Shown: positions 29,746 to 38,645 of the stretch, piece by piece | Position numbering within the stretch: position 1 is the stretch's first letter | How the letters are laid out: every line of letters begins with the position of its first letter | Assembly (NCBI RefSeq): GCF_018613855.1 | Contig: NZ_JAGGPK010000020.1 | Coordinates: forward strand, 92,226 to 156,225 | Origin: Arthrobacter sp. ISL-30 | GTDB lineage: Bacteria; Actinomycetota; Actinomycetes; Actinomycetales; Micrococcaceae | Reading direction: 5' to 3' | DNA: 64,000 nt | Program-made: the position numbers and the translations under genes | The notes under the pieces: model-generated | Seen by the model: the letters and a program-made list of their open reading frames with translations, nothing else | What the model was told of the DNA's origin: nothing | Database searches by the model: none

Positions 29746-30097
29746 TACTGAAGGGCCGTGCGTGCCCCGTCCGGCGTCTCGCAAAACCGTTGATTTACGA
29801 GACCTGATATGTGGGATAGGGGCTGTCCCAGCTACTCGCAAGGTGGGGGAACTAACGTTCGCGATAGTGACGTGAACGTCCCTTATTTCGGGCATGGCGC
29901 CGGTAGCGGATGCTCGCTGATGTTGTCCGATACCCTGGCCGACCATTACACCTGGCGATTCAGGAGGCGGTTCGATCCTGGATCGAAACCATGCCAGGTC
30001 CACCTGCCGGCTGGAAGTGTCATTAGCATACCGTCGGGGACGCGCAGCCATCGGCCGTAAATGCGCGGCCACCGAAGCCTTTCCTGAGTCATGCGAG
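29746..30097. other. Intergenic, short inverted repeat
   Basis: No gene recognised. gtctcg (29776-29781) and cgagac (29798-29803) form a 16-nt-spaced inverted repeat. Its layout resembles recombination or transposon-end sites, but identity is uncertain. Confidence 0.35.
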
Positions 30098-30814
30098 TCA
30101 CGCGCTGTCGGCGCGCGCCTCATCGAGGTAGGAATACGCCGTTACCCGCGAGATGCCCAGTCGCGACGCGATGTGCTCCATTCCCTTGCGCATTTGGAGT
30201 GCTCCTTGCTGGTCTAGCTTCCTGACCACTGCGACGCGGTCGTCCCTCGTCATCTGCGCGACGGGCTTTCCGATGGCGCGGATCGCGTCGGTGACCATCG
30301 CGTCCATGACGGCCACCAGATCCTGTCCGAAGAACTCGTTCGGCTCATCGGGCGACTCGGGGGCGGCTTGCGGAATCAGTCCGTCGAGGAGCGCCCGGGC
30401 CTGTTGCAGCGCGCTGACGTCGACGTTAACGCACAGCGCAGCGATGATCTTGCCCTCCGTGTTGCGGAAGTAGACCGACGAACAGCGCAGTTGCCGGCCA
30501 TCGCTTGTGAAGCCGCGGTACCCGAAGGCGTTGTGGTCGGCATCCTGATTGTGGATTACCCCGGCACCGAGGCTGCTCGAGGGGCCGCCGACCTTACGCC
30601 CGGTCACATGCCCGTTTTCGATGGCGATGATCGTGTGCTCGAGATCGGGGGAATCTGCAGACAGATCGTGAAGCACGACTTCGCAGCCAGGACCGGCAGC
30701 TGCGGCCATCGCGCGCATCGCCGGTCGGTACACCGCGCACACCTCATCGATCGACTCGTAGGTTCTCGGCTGTACTGGCATGTTCTTCGGCGAGACGGCC
30801 GTGTCGGTCTGCAT
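30098..30814 (-). CDS. DauR/YheO-family transcriptional regulator
   Basis: A 238-residue protein of the PAS_6 plus HTH_22 architecture. The N-terminal PAS-like domain includes PGCEVVLHDLS, IENGHVTGRKVGGPSSSLG and YFRNTEGKIIAALCVNVD. The C-terminal HTH is RKGMEHIASRLGISRVTAYSYLDEA. The best-known member, DauR, represses D-arginine utilisation genes in Pseudomonas. It is divergent from the MHS transporter gene, and a perfect palindrome lies between them, so it probably controls the transporter and the D-amino-acid or amino-sugar-acid genes downstream and senses a related compound. Confidence 0.9.
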   Translation of the reverse strand: MQTDTAVSPKNMPVQPRTYESIDEVCAVYRPAMRAMAAAAGPGCEVVLHDLSADSPDLEHTIIAIENGHVTGRKVGGPSSSLGAGVIHNQDADHNAFGYRGFTSDGRQLRCSSVYFRNTEGKIIAALCVNVDVSALQQARALLDGLIPQAAPESPDEPNEFFGQDLVAVMDAMVTDAIRAIGKPVAQMTRDDRVAVVRKLDQQGALQMRKGMEHIASRLGISRVTAYSYLDEARADSA

Positions 30815-30852
30815 TCTGTTTCCCTCCCTGCCCTAACAGATTGTTAAACCTG

Positions 30853-30895
30853 TAGACATAATGTCTAGACTGGTGCTAACTTAACGTTTTGTCTA
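30853..30895. promoter_or_regulatory. Palindromic operator between the DauR-like gene and transporter
   Basis: tagacat-a-atgtcta (30853-30867) is a perfect 15-nt palindrome with a 1-nt centre. A further half-site tgtcta lies at 30890-30895. It sits in the divergent promoter gap, as expected for the DauR-like regulator. Confidence 0.65.
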
Positions 30896-31006
30896 GGCAC
30901 CTACTTTACGCGAACGGCGGCGAAAATGCCCAGATCTCAGGGACGAGGACTGGCTCTCCGGTTACGCCACCGCGTTAAATCTTATACAAAGAGTAAGGAG
31001 GCCCTT

Positions 31007-32344
31007 ATGGCCAACTCAACGATGCAGCCCACAATCGGGCTACGCGCGATTCCCCGAAAGGACCGCCGGACGATCGCCGGCGCTGCCATCGGCACCATGA
31101 TGGAGTACTACGACTACTACCTCTACGGTCTTGCCTCGGCTGTGGTATTCCCTGCGGTGTTCTTCCCCGGGGAGGAGCCGATCATCGGCATGCTCGCATC
31201 GTTCGCCAGCTTCGCGGTCGGCTTCTTGCTGCGCCCCGTCGGCGGCATCCTGTTCGGTTACGTCGGCGACAGGTTCGGACGCAAGATGTCGCTCATGATC
31301 ACCGTTGTCGGCATGGGAATCTGCACTGCAGCCATGGGACTCATCCCGTCGGCCGCCACGATCGGGATAGCGGCGCCGATCCTGCTGGTGTTTTTCAGGA
31401 TGTTGCAGGGCCTCTTCGTCGGCGGCGAGATGGGACCCGCGGCCACACTCGTCGTCGAGTACGCACCGCCGGGCCGCCGTGGCCTCTTCGGTGCACTGCT
31501 CATCACCGGCGCCGGCGTCGCGAACATGGTCTCCGCTGGCCTGATGGGGGTGCTGGGATCCGGGTCTGATTCGTTCTTCATGACATGGGGTTGGCGTATC
31601 CCGTTCTTGTTCGCCGGGGTTCTCGCGGTCGTCGCGGTCGTGCTCCGAAGCAAGCTCGAGGAGTCGGACGAGTTCAAGACGTACAAAGAGACGATTGAGC
31701 TGGGGACAGTCAAGCGCAAGAACCCCCTCAAGGAGGCTTTGCGTCACCCCAAGAACACGATTCTCGGCCTCTTCATTGGTCTGCCGCAGAGCATCGCCGG
31801 TTACGTCGTGCTGACTTTCGGACTGGGCTACATGGTGAGCCAGGGGACGAAAGCCGAGGTCGGTTTCTTCGGCACGATGATCGTCGGCATCCTGCAGATC
31901 TTCATGGCGCCGCTCTGGGGCCACCTCTCTGACAAGGTCGGCCGTCGCCGGTTCTACATCATCGCCTGCATCATTTTCGTGCTGCTGCTGTACCCGGCGT
32001 TCGCCCTCTTCAGTACGGAGATGGCGGTCATGATCTGGCTCGGGATGATCGTCGGGTTCGTCATCCCCGGTGTCGCCATGCAGGCGACATTGCACACGAT
32101 GCTGACCGAGATGTTCGACGTCGAGTCGCGCACCACAGGCGTGAACATCGGCTACCAGTTCTCGAACACACTCGGCGGCGGCTTCGCCCCGCTGATCTGC
32201 ACCGCGCTGTTCGCAGCGTTCGGCAACATCTGGCCGGTCATCATCTATGCGGCCGTGATCGCGATCGCCGGTATCATCGCGACGGCCTACGCGTCGATCA
32301 GGCCCGACACTAAGAACGCCGGACGGCTGCGGGAGCTGGACTGA
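31007..32344 (+). CDS. MFS transporter, metabolite:H+ symporter type
   Basis: A 445-residue 12-helix permease read from ATG 31007, directly behind a taaggagg ribosome site. IGTMMEYYDYYLYGLAS at helix 1, the loop motif GYVGDRFGRKMSL and the repeat WGHLSDKVGRRRFY are characteristic of the MHS (ShiA/ProP/KgtP) branch, which carries organic and amino acids with protons. As first gene rightward from the DauR-like operator, it probably imports the substrate used by the deacylase and deaminase. The long minus-strand frame opposite it is a shadow. Confidence 0.92.
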   Translation: MANSTMQPTIGLRAIPRKDRRTIAGAAIGTMMEYYDYYLYGLASAVVFPAVFFPGEEPIIGMLASFASFAVGFLLRPVGGILFGYVGDRFGRKMSLMITVVGMGICTAAMGLIPSAATIGIAAPILLVFFRMLQGLFVGGEMGPAATLVVEYAPPGRRGLFGALLITGAGVANMVSAGLMGVLGSGSDSFFMTWGWRIPFLFAGVLAVVAVVLRSKLEESDEFKTYKETIELGTVKRKNPLKEALRHPKNTILGLFIGLPQSIAGYVVLTFGLGYMVSQGTKAEVGFFGTMIVGILQIFMAPLWGHLSDKVGRRRFYIIACIIFVLLLYPAFALFSTEMAVMIWLGMIVGFVIPGVAMQATLHTMLTEMFDVESRTTGVNIGYQFSNTLGGGFAPLICTALFAAFGNIWPVIIYAAVIAIAGIIATAYASIRPDTKNAGRLRELD

Positions 32345-32402
32345 GCGCGAGCGGCATCCGTCGACCACCACTGACCAACTACAAGAGAAAGAGGAGAAAT
32401 CT

Positions 32403-32789
32403 ATGACGAAGAAGGCATTTCACACCACGAATGCGCCGCAGCCCGCAGGACCCTACAGCCAGGCAGTCGAGGCGAACGGGTTCGTCTACACCGCCGGCTT
32501 CGGTCCCCAGGATGCCGCGAACGACAACGCCGTGGCAGACAGCGTCGGGGAGCAGACGCGTCAGGTGCTTCGCAACGTGCGGGCCGCGCTGACGGAGTGC
32601 GGCCTCACCCTCGACGACTGCGTGAAGACGACGGTGCACCTCGCCGATCTTGCGGACTTCGCCGAGTTCAACGAAGCCTACAAAGAGTTCTTCACCGAGC
32701 CCTATCCGGTGCGGACGACGGTCGGCTCGCAACTCGCCAACATCCTCGTCGAGATCGACGCCGTCGCGGCGATCCCCGGGGGCAAGTAA
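32403..32789 (+). CDS. RidA-family reactive-intermediate deaminase
   Basis: A 128-residue YjgF/YER057c/UK114 protein with an agaggag ribosome site. FHTTNAPQPAGPYSQAVEAN, VKTTVHLADLADFAEFNEAY and the conserved Arg in PYPVRTTVGSQLA are present. RidA proteins hydrolyse enamine/imine intermediates released by PLP dehydratases. Its position beside a PLP amino-acid deaminase gene suggests it speeds release of ammonia from that enzyme's product. It lies 58 nt after the transporter gene and probably in its operon. Confidence 0.92.
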   Translation: MTKKAFHTTNAPQPAGPYSQAVEANGFVYTAGFGPQDAANDNAVADSVGEQTRQVLRNVRAALTECGLTLDDCVKTTVHLADLADFAEFNEAYKEFFTEPYPVRTTVGSQLANILVEIDAVAAIPGGK

Positions 32790-33147
32790 CTCACACACTG
32801 TTCGGGCCGTCGTGCATAGCGAACGGCGGCCCGAACGTGTCGACGGCGGATGCTGCGTGCAGCAGCATCCGCTCCTTTAGTCGATCGAAGAAAGTTGCGT
32901 CTGCCGACCTGGCGAATGGAGCCTCAGACGTCGTTTTGGTCGTTCTCGCCCCCCAGACCCGGAGGAGCATGACACGTTCCGAGGGTATCCGGGCGAAACC
33001 GACGCAGACCCAACTGCTCAGACGGTGGATTCTCATCAAGCAATCGCTCGACAACGGAAGCCATGTCGCCTTGGCTGATATGGAGTATCCGAACGAGTAG
33101 ATCCTGCCTGCTTCGCCGGCTCACAGAAGAAGGGATGATCGGACGAC
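32790..33147. other. Intergenic, no gene recognised
   Basis: An inverted repeat gggccgtcgt / acggcggccc lies just after ridA (about 32802-32832) and could act as a terminator. No coding signature. Confidence 0.4.
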
Positions 33148-33618
33148 TTGAGGCATTCGGTGCGTGGAACACCGCGGAAACACCATCGGCAACACGTTAG
33201 CGCTCTCGGTGGCCGCTGTCACCGGGCCCAGGCGGGAACATTCGACGTCGAGTCGGCCCAGCGCGCTCTGCTCATCCGCCTGCTCGACGACTATCGTTAT
33301 CAGGCGGAGATCCGCAACGCGATCGGGCCGCCTCAGCTATTTCCTGACCGTTTCCCGATCGCCGACAATGTTCGTGTCGAGGACAATGTTCGTGTCGAGT
33401 ATGCCGAGTCGAGAATTCGCGACGAGCCGATCAAGCTCCTGAACGGACCGCTACCCGGAGATGGCTGGTCTGTGATGTCGCTCCGGTTCCCTGGCGACGC
33501 CGGTTTCGAAGTCGAAAAGGGGTTGAGCAAGGAGCAAGCGGTGCAGGTGCCTCGTCCTGTTGAATGTCGAATGAATCGAGGCTGTGTGCGAGAAGCAACA
33601 CATGTGAGTCGGCGATGA
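33148..33618 (+). other. Uncharacterised open frame, doubtful
   Basis: An open frame of 156 codons without a clear ribosome site. The middle (TFDVESAQRALLIRLLDDYR) looks protein-like but matches no family I recognise. It contains an exact 18-bp tandem duplication (unit gacaatgttcgtgtcgag, about 33364-33399) that repeats DNVRVE. It may be a remnant of a gene or non-coding. It is convergent with the rhodanese gene. Confidence 0.25.
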
Positions 33619-33624
33619 GGGGCG

Positions 33625-34032
33625 TCAGAAGTCGGCCGTAACGAGCGGATCGGAGGGCCGGGTCGCGTCACCGTTCGCATCTTCGATGGGGAACCCGTTT
33701 CGGGTCCAGTACTCGAATCCGCCGATCATCTCGCGGACGTCGAATCCGCGTTCAAGCAGCACTCGTGCCGCGTGCGTCGCTCCGTTGCAGCCCGGGCCCC
33801 AGGCGTACACCACGATCGTGCGGTCGCGTGGCAGATCTTCAAGGTCGCTGTCGAGACTGCTCGCGGGCAGCCGCAGTGCTCCGGTCACGTGCCCGTGGTC
33901 CCACGAGCGATCCTTGCGTATATCGACGATCACCGCAGTGCCCTCTGCCTGTGCGTGGAAGGCGGCAACAACGTCTATCTCATAGGCGAGCCTCGCATCG
34001 ACGAACGCGAGCCGCTCGCTGATGTCAGTCAC
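33625..34032 (-). CDS. Rhodanese-like sulfurtransferase domain protein
   Basis: A 135-residue single rhodanese domain. AVIVDIRKDRSWDHGHVTGA and the active-site Cys in VVYAWGPGCNGATHAA, followed by FDVREMIGGFEYWTRNGFP, match the family. GTG 34032 is the likely start: its GTGA overlaps the stop of the KDPG aldolase gene by 4 nt, so the two are translationally coupled. What sulfur chemistry it adds to a sugar-acid pathway is unclear. It may be a general protective protein or may act on a persulfide by-product. Confidence 0.85.
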   Translation of the reverse strand: MTDISERLAFVDARLAYEIDVVAAFHAQAEGTAVIVDIRKDRSWDHGHVTGALRLPASSLDSDLEDLPRDRTIVVYAWGPGCNGATHAARVLLERGFDVREMIGGFEYWTRNGFPIEDANGDATRPSDPLVTADF

Positions 34033-34640
34033 GGCTGGCGTTCGAGCAGCTGGGCGAGGCGCGGCAGCTGAGACTCGTCTTCGAGCGCCGAGCCGACCGC
34101 GACGACGCGGACGCCGACATCGAGGAAGGCGCCCGCGTTCGTCGCATCCATTCCGCCCGTCGCGACGAACCTGGCTGCGGGAAACGGCCCGCGCATCGCC
34201 CCGAACCAGCCGGTGCCCAGAAGCGAGGCAGGGAACGCCTTGAGCCAAGTGAGTCCCTCTTTCATGGCGAGTTGCACTTCGCTCGGCGTGGCCACTCCGG
34301 GAAGCGGCGGCAGTCCCGCCTCGCTCGAGGCCCGCACAACGTCAATATCGAAACCGGGGCTCACGGTGAACTCGGCTCCGGCCGCCGCTGCTTGCGCCAC
34401 ATGCTCGGCCGTCACGACAGTGCCAGCTCCGACGCGCTTGCCGCGGTCGCGACCGGCGGCCGACACGACCCGGAGGGCCTCGATGTCGTCGGCCGTCTGG
34501 ATCGGGAGCTCGACTACGTCGATGCCGAGATCCCATGCGGCTGTGGCCACAGTGAGGCTGCGCTCTACGCCCATTCCGCGCAGGATCGCCATCAGGGGCG
34601 CCGAATCGAAAAGCGCATCAAATTCTGAATTGTCGGCCAT
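34029..34640 (-). CDS. eda: 2-dehydro-3-deoxy-phosphogluconate (KDPG) aldolase
   Basis: A 203-residue class I aldolase that splits KDPG into pyruvate and glyceraldehyde 3-phosphate. LMAILRGMGVERSLTVA is the N-terminal phosphate-site start. GKRVGAGTVVTAEH and the Schiff-base Lys in WLKAFPASLLGTGW are hallmark motifs, and FVATGGMDATNAGAFLDVG closes the barrel. It lies 2 nt from the KDG kinase gene in the same operon, so the two steps are linked. Function is as secure as sequence allows, though the paralogous 4-hydroxy-2-oxoglutarate aldolase activity is often shared. Confidence 0.92.
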   Translation of the reverse strand: MADNSEFDALFDSAPLMAILRGMGVERSLTVATAAWDLGIDVVELPIQTADDIEALRVVSAAGRDRGKRVGAGTVVTAEHVAQAAAAGAEFTVSPGFDIDVVRASSEAGLPPLPGVATPSEVQLAMKEGLTWLKAFPASLLGTGWFGAMRGPFPAARFVATGGMDATNAGAFLDVGVRVVAVGSALEDESQLPRLAQLLERQP

Positions 34641-34642
34641 CG

Positions 34643-35551
34643 TCAGCCTTTCTGCTTCATGGGTTCGGCTATGAAATCGCTCGTCGACTGCAGCACGAGT
34701 CGGGCTTGAATATGCCCGGCGAGAAGTCGATCGGATGCTGACGCGCCTTCGAGAGCGGCGGCCAGGTAACCGGCGGCGAACGCGTCTCCCGCGCCAACCG
34801 CCTCAACGACGTCCGTGGGGATCGCGGAGACGAACGCCTGGTCGGCGCCATGAAATTCGGTTGCGCCGACGTCGCGGTCTTTAACGACGAGCCGGTCGGG
34901 CTCGGGCAGGAGCGTGCGCACGTCGTTCGCGGTCTCGCACCCCCACAGTGTCTCGGCCTCGTCCAGTCCGACGAACACGACATCAGCGCGGCGGGCGAGC
35001 GACAGCAGCGCCGGGCCAGCAGTGCCTCCCGGCCAGAGCGGCGGCCGATGGTTCACGTCGAAGCTGAGCACGGCGTCGCTCGCGGCTACGCGGTCGTACA
35101 CAGCATCCATAAGGGCTGCGCAACTTGGCGAGAGCGCGGGCGTGATGCCGGAAAGATGCACAATGTCGGCATCCTCCAGCGGAACGCCCGTGATCGAGGC
35201 CGGTCCCATGCGGGACGCAGCAGAACCCGTGCGGTAGTAGAGCACGGTGTTGCCGGGATCTTTGAAGTACACGCCCGTGGATGCCTCAGCATCAGAGGTC
35301 ACCCACCGGGTGTCTACCCCGCGATTTGCGATCGTAGCGCGGAGACGCTCGCCGAGGGCATCGTCGCCGACCGCGCTGACCCACGCGGCGTGCACCCCGA
35401 GGCGCGCCAGGTGCGATGCTACGTTCGATTCGGCGCCGCCAGCGTCGAGGTGGAAGTCGGTCGCCGACATCAATGGTTCGGCCGTCGCGGGCGTGACGAG
35501 CATCATCGTCTCGCCGATCGCGATCACGCGGGGAATAGCCTCAGAGTTCAT
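34643..35551 (-). CDS. kdgK: 2-keto-3-deoxygluconate (KDG) kinase, PfkB family
   Basis: A 302-residue ribokinase-family sugar kinase, starting at ATG 35551 (MNSEAIPRVIAIGETMMLV). DAGGAESNVASHLARLG is PfkB signature 1, and VEAVGAGDAFAAGYLAAALEG is signature 2 with the catalytic Asp. The NTVLYYRTGSAASRM segment is typical of KDG kinases. It phosphorylates KDG to KDPG for the adjacent aldolase. The first gene of the leftward operon, it is divergent from the PLP deaminase gene with an operator-like palindrome in the gap. Confidence 0.9.
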   Translation of the reverse strand: MNSEAIPRVIAIGETMMLVTPATAEPLMSATDFHLDAGGAESNVASHLARLGVHAAWVSAVGDDALGERLRATIANRGVDTRWVTSDAEASTGVYFKDPGNTVLYYRTGSAASRMGPASITGVPLEDADIVHLSGITPALSPSCAALMDAVYDRVAASDAVLSFDVNHRPPLWPGGTAGPALLSLARRADVVFVGLDEAETLWGCETANDVRTLLPEPDRLVVKDRDVGATEFHGADQAFVSAIPTDVVEAVGAGDAFAAGYLAAALEGASASDRLLAGHIQARLVLQSTSDFIAEPMKQKG

Positions 35552-35673
35552 GGCAACCACTATTGCACCCGGAGTGCACAAGATGCAATCCTCGTTGTAA
35601 TATATGCACAACTACACCGAGCTTGTGGTGCGGGACTGGGAGGGTTATGGTTAGCAGCGGACATGCAACACGT

Positions 35674-35690
35674 TGTGCAAATAATGCACA
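35674..35690. promoter_or_regulatory. Inverted repeat in the kdgK/deaminase divergent promoter
   Basis: tgtgca-aataa-tgcaca is perfect. Related tgca-rich half-sites (gtgcac, tgcaat, atgcac, ttgtgcaa) fill 35565-35690. It is a likely binding region for the IclR regulator at 38646 or the DauR-like regulator. Confidence 0.6.
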
Positions 35691-35710
35691 CGTCAGCGAG
35701 AGTGGGCACC

Positions 35711-36991
35711 ATGCCGGAAAAACTTCGTCTAGATGAGCTCGCGGAAGAGCGCCTCTCGGCTCGCGACAAGGGGCTTCCGGTCCGCGCGTACGGGAACACC
35801 GTCCGAGAGTTCCTTGACTCTGATCCGCAACTCGGCGAATTCTGGACACCCCTTGTGGTGCTCGATGCGGACGCGATGCGGAACAATCTCGACGTCATGT
35901 CGGAATGGACGCGAGTGCGGGGGCTTGAGCTGATGCCGCACGGCAAGACCACAATGGCTCCGGCCCTGTGGCAGAAGCAGCTCGACGCGGGTTGTCTCGG
36001 CATCACGCTCGCCACTATGGGGCAGGTGCGCACCGCTCGATCGTTCGGGCTGAGTTCCATCATGCTCGCCAATGCGGTCGTCGACGAGCGCTCCCTGCGG
36101 TACCTTGCCGGCGAGCTGGCGGATCCGGAGGTTCGCTTCGTCTGCTGGGCTGACTCCGTGACGACGATCGAGGCGATGGAACGCGCGCTTCGCGACATCG
36201 ATCTTTCGCGCCCCGTCGATGTTTGCGTCGAGCTCGGAGCGGACGGCGGCCGAACGGGGGCTCGGTCGATTGAGGCAGCCCTCGACGTCGCCCGTCGCAC
36301 GGCAGCATCCGATGTGATTCGTCTTGCCGGCGTCGCCGGCTATGAAGGCAGCCTCGGCCACGATCGATCGCAGCGCGCACTGGGCGCGGTGCGGGCGTAT
36401 TTGCAGAACCAGGTGGAGCTACACCAGGCGCTCGGAGACCTCTACGATGACGGTGAGATTTATGTCACCGCGGGTGGCAGCGCCTACTTCGACGTAGTCG
36501 CCGACGTTTACGCTGAAGCGATGGGGGAGGATTCGCGGACACGCTGGACGTTGCGTTCGGGCGCCTACATCACACACGACGACGGCTTCTACCGCGGCAT
36601 CTCGCCGCTCGATGAAGCCGGAACGAACGTCGCGCGGCCGCTTCGTTCGGCAATGTACGGTGTCGCCCGCGTCGTCTCGCACCCTGAGCCGGGTCTCGCG
36701 CTTCTCGACGGCGGCAAGCGCGACTTTCCCTTCGACGAGGGGCTCCCGATTCCGCGGGCGACCGCGTCGGATCTCGGGCACGAGTGGGTCACATTCAACG
36801 GTGCAGCGGTGACGGCGATGAACGACCAGCACAGCTATTTGAGCGTAGGCGTGCACGACGTTACGCTCGGTGAGGTGGTCACACTGGGGCTCTCGCACCC
36901 GTGCACCGCGTTCGACAAGTGGCACTACCTGCCGGTCGTCTCGTCGAGCGAATCAGACCGCGTCATCGACCTCGTGCGTACCTTCTTCTAG
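35711..36991 (+). CDS. PLP-dependent D-amino-acid deaminase (D-serine deaminase/D-threonine aldolase fold)
   Basis: A 426-residue fold-type III PLP enzyme, with the start placed at ATG 35711 (MPEKLRLDELAEERLS). The frame is open far upstream, but that part lies opposite kdgK. The N-terminal alanine-racemase barrel holds the PLP Lys in LELMPHGKTTMAP. The C-terminal D-serine-dehydratase-like domain ends in LGLSHPCTAFDKWHYLPV, where His and Cys of SHPC are the predicted metal ligands. The group includes deaminases of D-serine and other 2-amino-3-hydroxy acids. With kdgK, eda and ridA around it, D-glucosaminate (giving KDG) is a plausible substrate; that step is inference. Confidence 0.87.
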   Translation: MPEKLRLDELAEERLSARDKGLPVRAYGNTVREFLDSDPQLGEFWTPLVVLDADAMRNNLDVMSEWTRVRGLELMPHGKTTMAPALWQKQLDAGCLGITLATMGQVRTARSFGLSSIMLANAVVDERSLRYLAGELADPEVRFVCWADSVTTIEAMERALRDIDLSRPVDVCVELGADGGRTGARSIEAALDVARRTAASDVIRLAGVAGYEGSLGHDRSQRALGAVRAYLQNQVELHQALGDLYDDGEIYVTAGGSAYFDVVADVYAEAMGEDSRTRWTLRSGAYITHDDGFYRGISPLDEAGTNVARPLRSAMYGVARVVSHPEPGLALLDGGKRDFPFDEGLPIPRATASDLGHEWVTFNGAAVTAMNDQHSYLSVGVHDVTLGEVVTLGLSHPCTAFDKWHYLPVVSSSESDRVIDLVRTFF

Positions 36992-37031
36992 GCACGCGTA
37001 CAGAATGATCAGCAGAAAAGAGGAGCAGCGT

Positions 37032-38600
37032 ATGCGCCTGGTGTTGCAGGGTGGAACCGTCGTCGACGCCGCGGGGATGCGGAAAGCGGACGTCGTGGTC
37101 GAAGGCGAGAACATCATCGACGTCGGTGAGGATGTTGCACGCTCAGGCGACCGCACTATCGACTGCACAGGACGCTATGTCTTGCCCGGCTTCGTCGACG
37201 CACACTCGCACGTTGATGGGCTCCTCGCAGAGGAGAGCGTGCAGCTCGCTCTGCTGAGGCAGGGCGTGACGAGCATCGTCGCCGGTCAAGACGGCGTCTC
37301 GTACGCGCCGGGGGATGGCAGGTACGCGTCGGAGTACTTCGCCGCGATCAACGGACCGCACCCGAGCTACGCCGGTGGCGGAGTCGCCGAGTACCTGTCG
37401 GCGGTCGACGGAGCAACTCGCCTCAACGCGGCGTATCTCGTGCCGGGCGGCACCCTGCGCTGGGAAGTCTGCGGGCGGTCGACTGCCCAGGCGAACGCCG
37501 CGGAGCGCGGCGCCATGGCCGACCTCGTCGATCAGGGCATGCGCGACGGTGCCGTCGGGTTGTCCACGGGCCTTGACTACGTTCCCGGAATCTTCGCCGA
37601 CGCAGACGAAATAGCCCGGCTCTGCGAACCCGTCGCCCGCGCAGGGGGCGTCTACGTGACACACATGCGCGGAGGCTACGAAGCCAACTCGGCGGAGGGC
37701 ATAGACGAGATCGCGGCCATCTCGGCAGCCTCCGGTGTTCGTGTGCACGTGTCGCACTTCCACGCCGAAGCACACGTAGTGCTCCAGCAACTCGACGCGC
37801 TCAAGCGTGCCGGTGCCGACGCCACCTTCGACGCCTACCCGTACACGCGGGGCTGCACTCTTCTCGGCATGCCGCTTCTGCCACCGGAGCTGTCGGCGCG
37901 ACCCGTCGACCAGGTGCTGCGAATTCTCAGCGATACAGGCGAGCGGGAACGGCTGCGCCGAGACTGGTTCCCTGAGGTCGACCGCAAGGCGAGTCTCGGT
38001 CCCGAATGGCCGAGTATGATCACTCTCGCCCACATCCCGTCAGCTGAATACTCATGGGCGCACGGCCTCACAGTGGCAGACGCCGCAGAGCGGGCCGGGA
38101 CCGACGCGATCGACTTTGCGCTCGATGTGCTCGCTGCCTCGCGTCTGCAGACCAACGCTGTCATGTCTGTGAGATACGACCGCCCGGTCTCCGAGCTGGC
38201 TCGCATCTTCGCCCACCCTGGCCACATCGGCGGATCCGACGGGATCTTTATCGGTGCACACCCGCACCCGCGCGCTCGTGGTACCTTCGCACGGTATCTG
38301 CGTGAATACGTGCGCGAGACCTCGACCTGGTCGTGGACGGATGCTGTCTCCCACCTGTCCGCCGCGCCGGCTATGCGCTTTTCGCTCGGGCGCCGAGGCC
38401 GCGTTGCGCCGGGTTGGGTTGCCGACCTCATCGTCGTCGACCCCGCATCCGTCGCCGACACCGCGACTTACGCGTCTCCGCTCGGCGACGCCGTCGGGAT
38501 CGACGACGTTCTTGTCGCCGGCATCCCCGTCTTGGCGGGCCGACAGCTGCTACCAGAGATGCCGGGCCGCGGGCTGCGGCGAGAGAGCGCGACGGGTTAG
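37032..38600 (+). CDS. N-acyl-D-amino-acid deacylase (amidohydrolase)
   Basis: A 522-residue amidohydrolase starting at ATG 37032 behind agaggagcag. LPGFVDAHSHVDG carries the first HxH metal pair. GLSTGLDYVPG, VTHMRGGYEANS, VHVSHFHAEAH and GGSDGIFIGAHPHPRARGT follow, the last with the catalytic Asp and the H-P-R-x-x-G-x-F/T motif of D-aminoacylases. The closing VAPGWVADLIVVDP is typical. It removes the N-acyl group from N-acyl-D-amino acids. It lies 40 nt after the deaminase gene, so it probably supplies that enzyme with its free amino acid or amino sugar acid. Confidence 0.92.
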   Translation: MRLVLQGGTVVDAAGMRKADVVVEGENIIDVGEDVARSGDRTIDCTGRYVLPGFVDAHSHVDGLLAEESVQLALLRQGVTSIVAGQDGVSYAPGDGRYASEYFAAINGPHPSYAGGGVAEYLSAVDGATRLNAAYLVPGGTLRWEVCGRSTAQANAAERGAMADLVDQGMRDGAVGLSTGLDYVPGIFADADEIARLCEPVARAGGVYVTHMRGGYEANSAEGIDEIAAISAASGVRVHVSHFHAEAHVVLQQLDALKRAGADATFDAYPYTRGCTLLGMPLLPPELSARPVDQVLRILSDTGERERLRRDWFPEVDRKASLGPEWPSMITLAHIPSAEYSWAHGLTVADAAERAGTDAIDFALDVLAASRLQTNAVMSVRYDRPVSELARIFAHPGHIGGSDGIFIGAHPHPRARGTFARYLREYVRETSTWSWTDAVSHLSAAPAMRFSLGRRGRVAPGWVADLIVVDPASVADTATYASPLGDAVGIDDVLVAGIPVLAGRQLLPEMPGRGLRRESATG

Positions 38601-38645
38601 CGCCATGCAGCATTGGAGACCTGAAACGGGCAAACAGGAGGACGA

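Noticed and set aside
31040..32371. A 443-codon minus-strand open frame
   Set aside because: It lies wholly opposite the MHS transporter gene; its Asp/Glu/Arg/His-rich composition is the complement of a membrane protein in a high-GC genome, with no ribosome site or domain.
34850..35710. N-terminal 287-codon extension of the deaminase frame
   Set aside because: It runs opposite kdgK and across the divergent promoter; homology to the PLP family starts only at about 35711.
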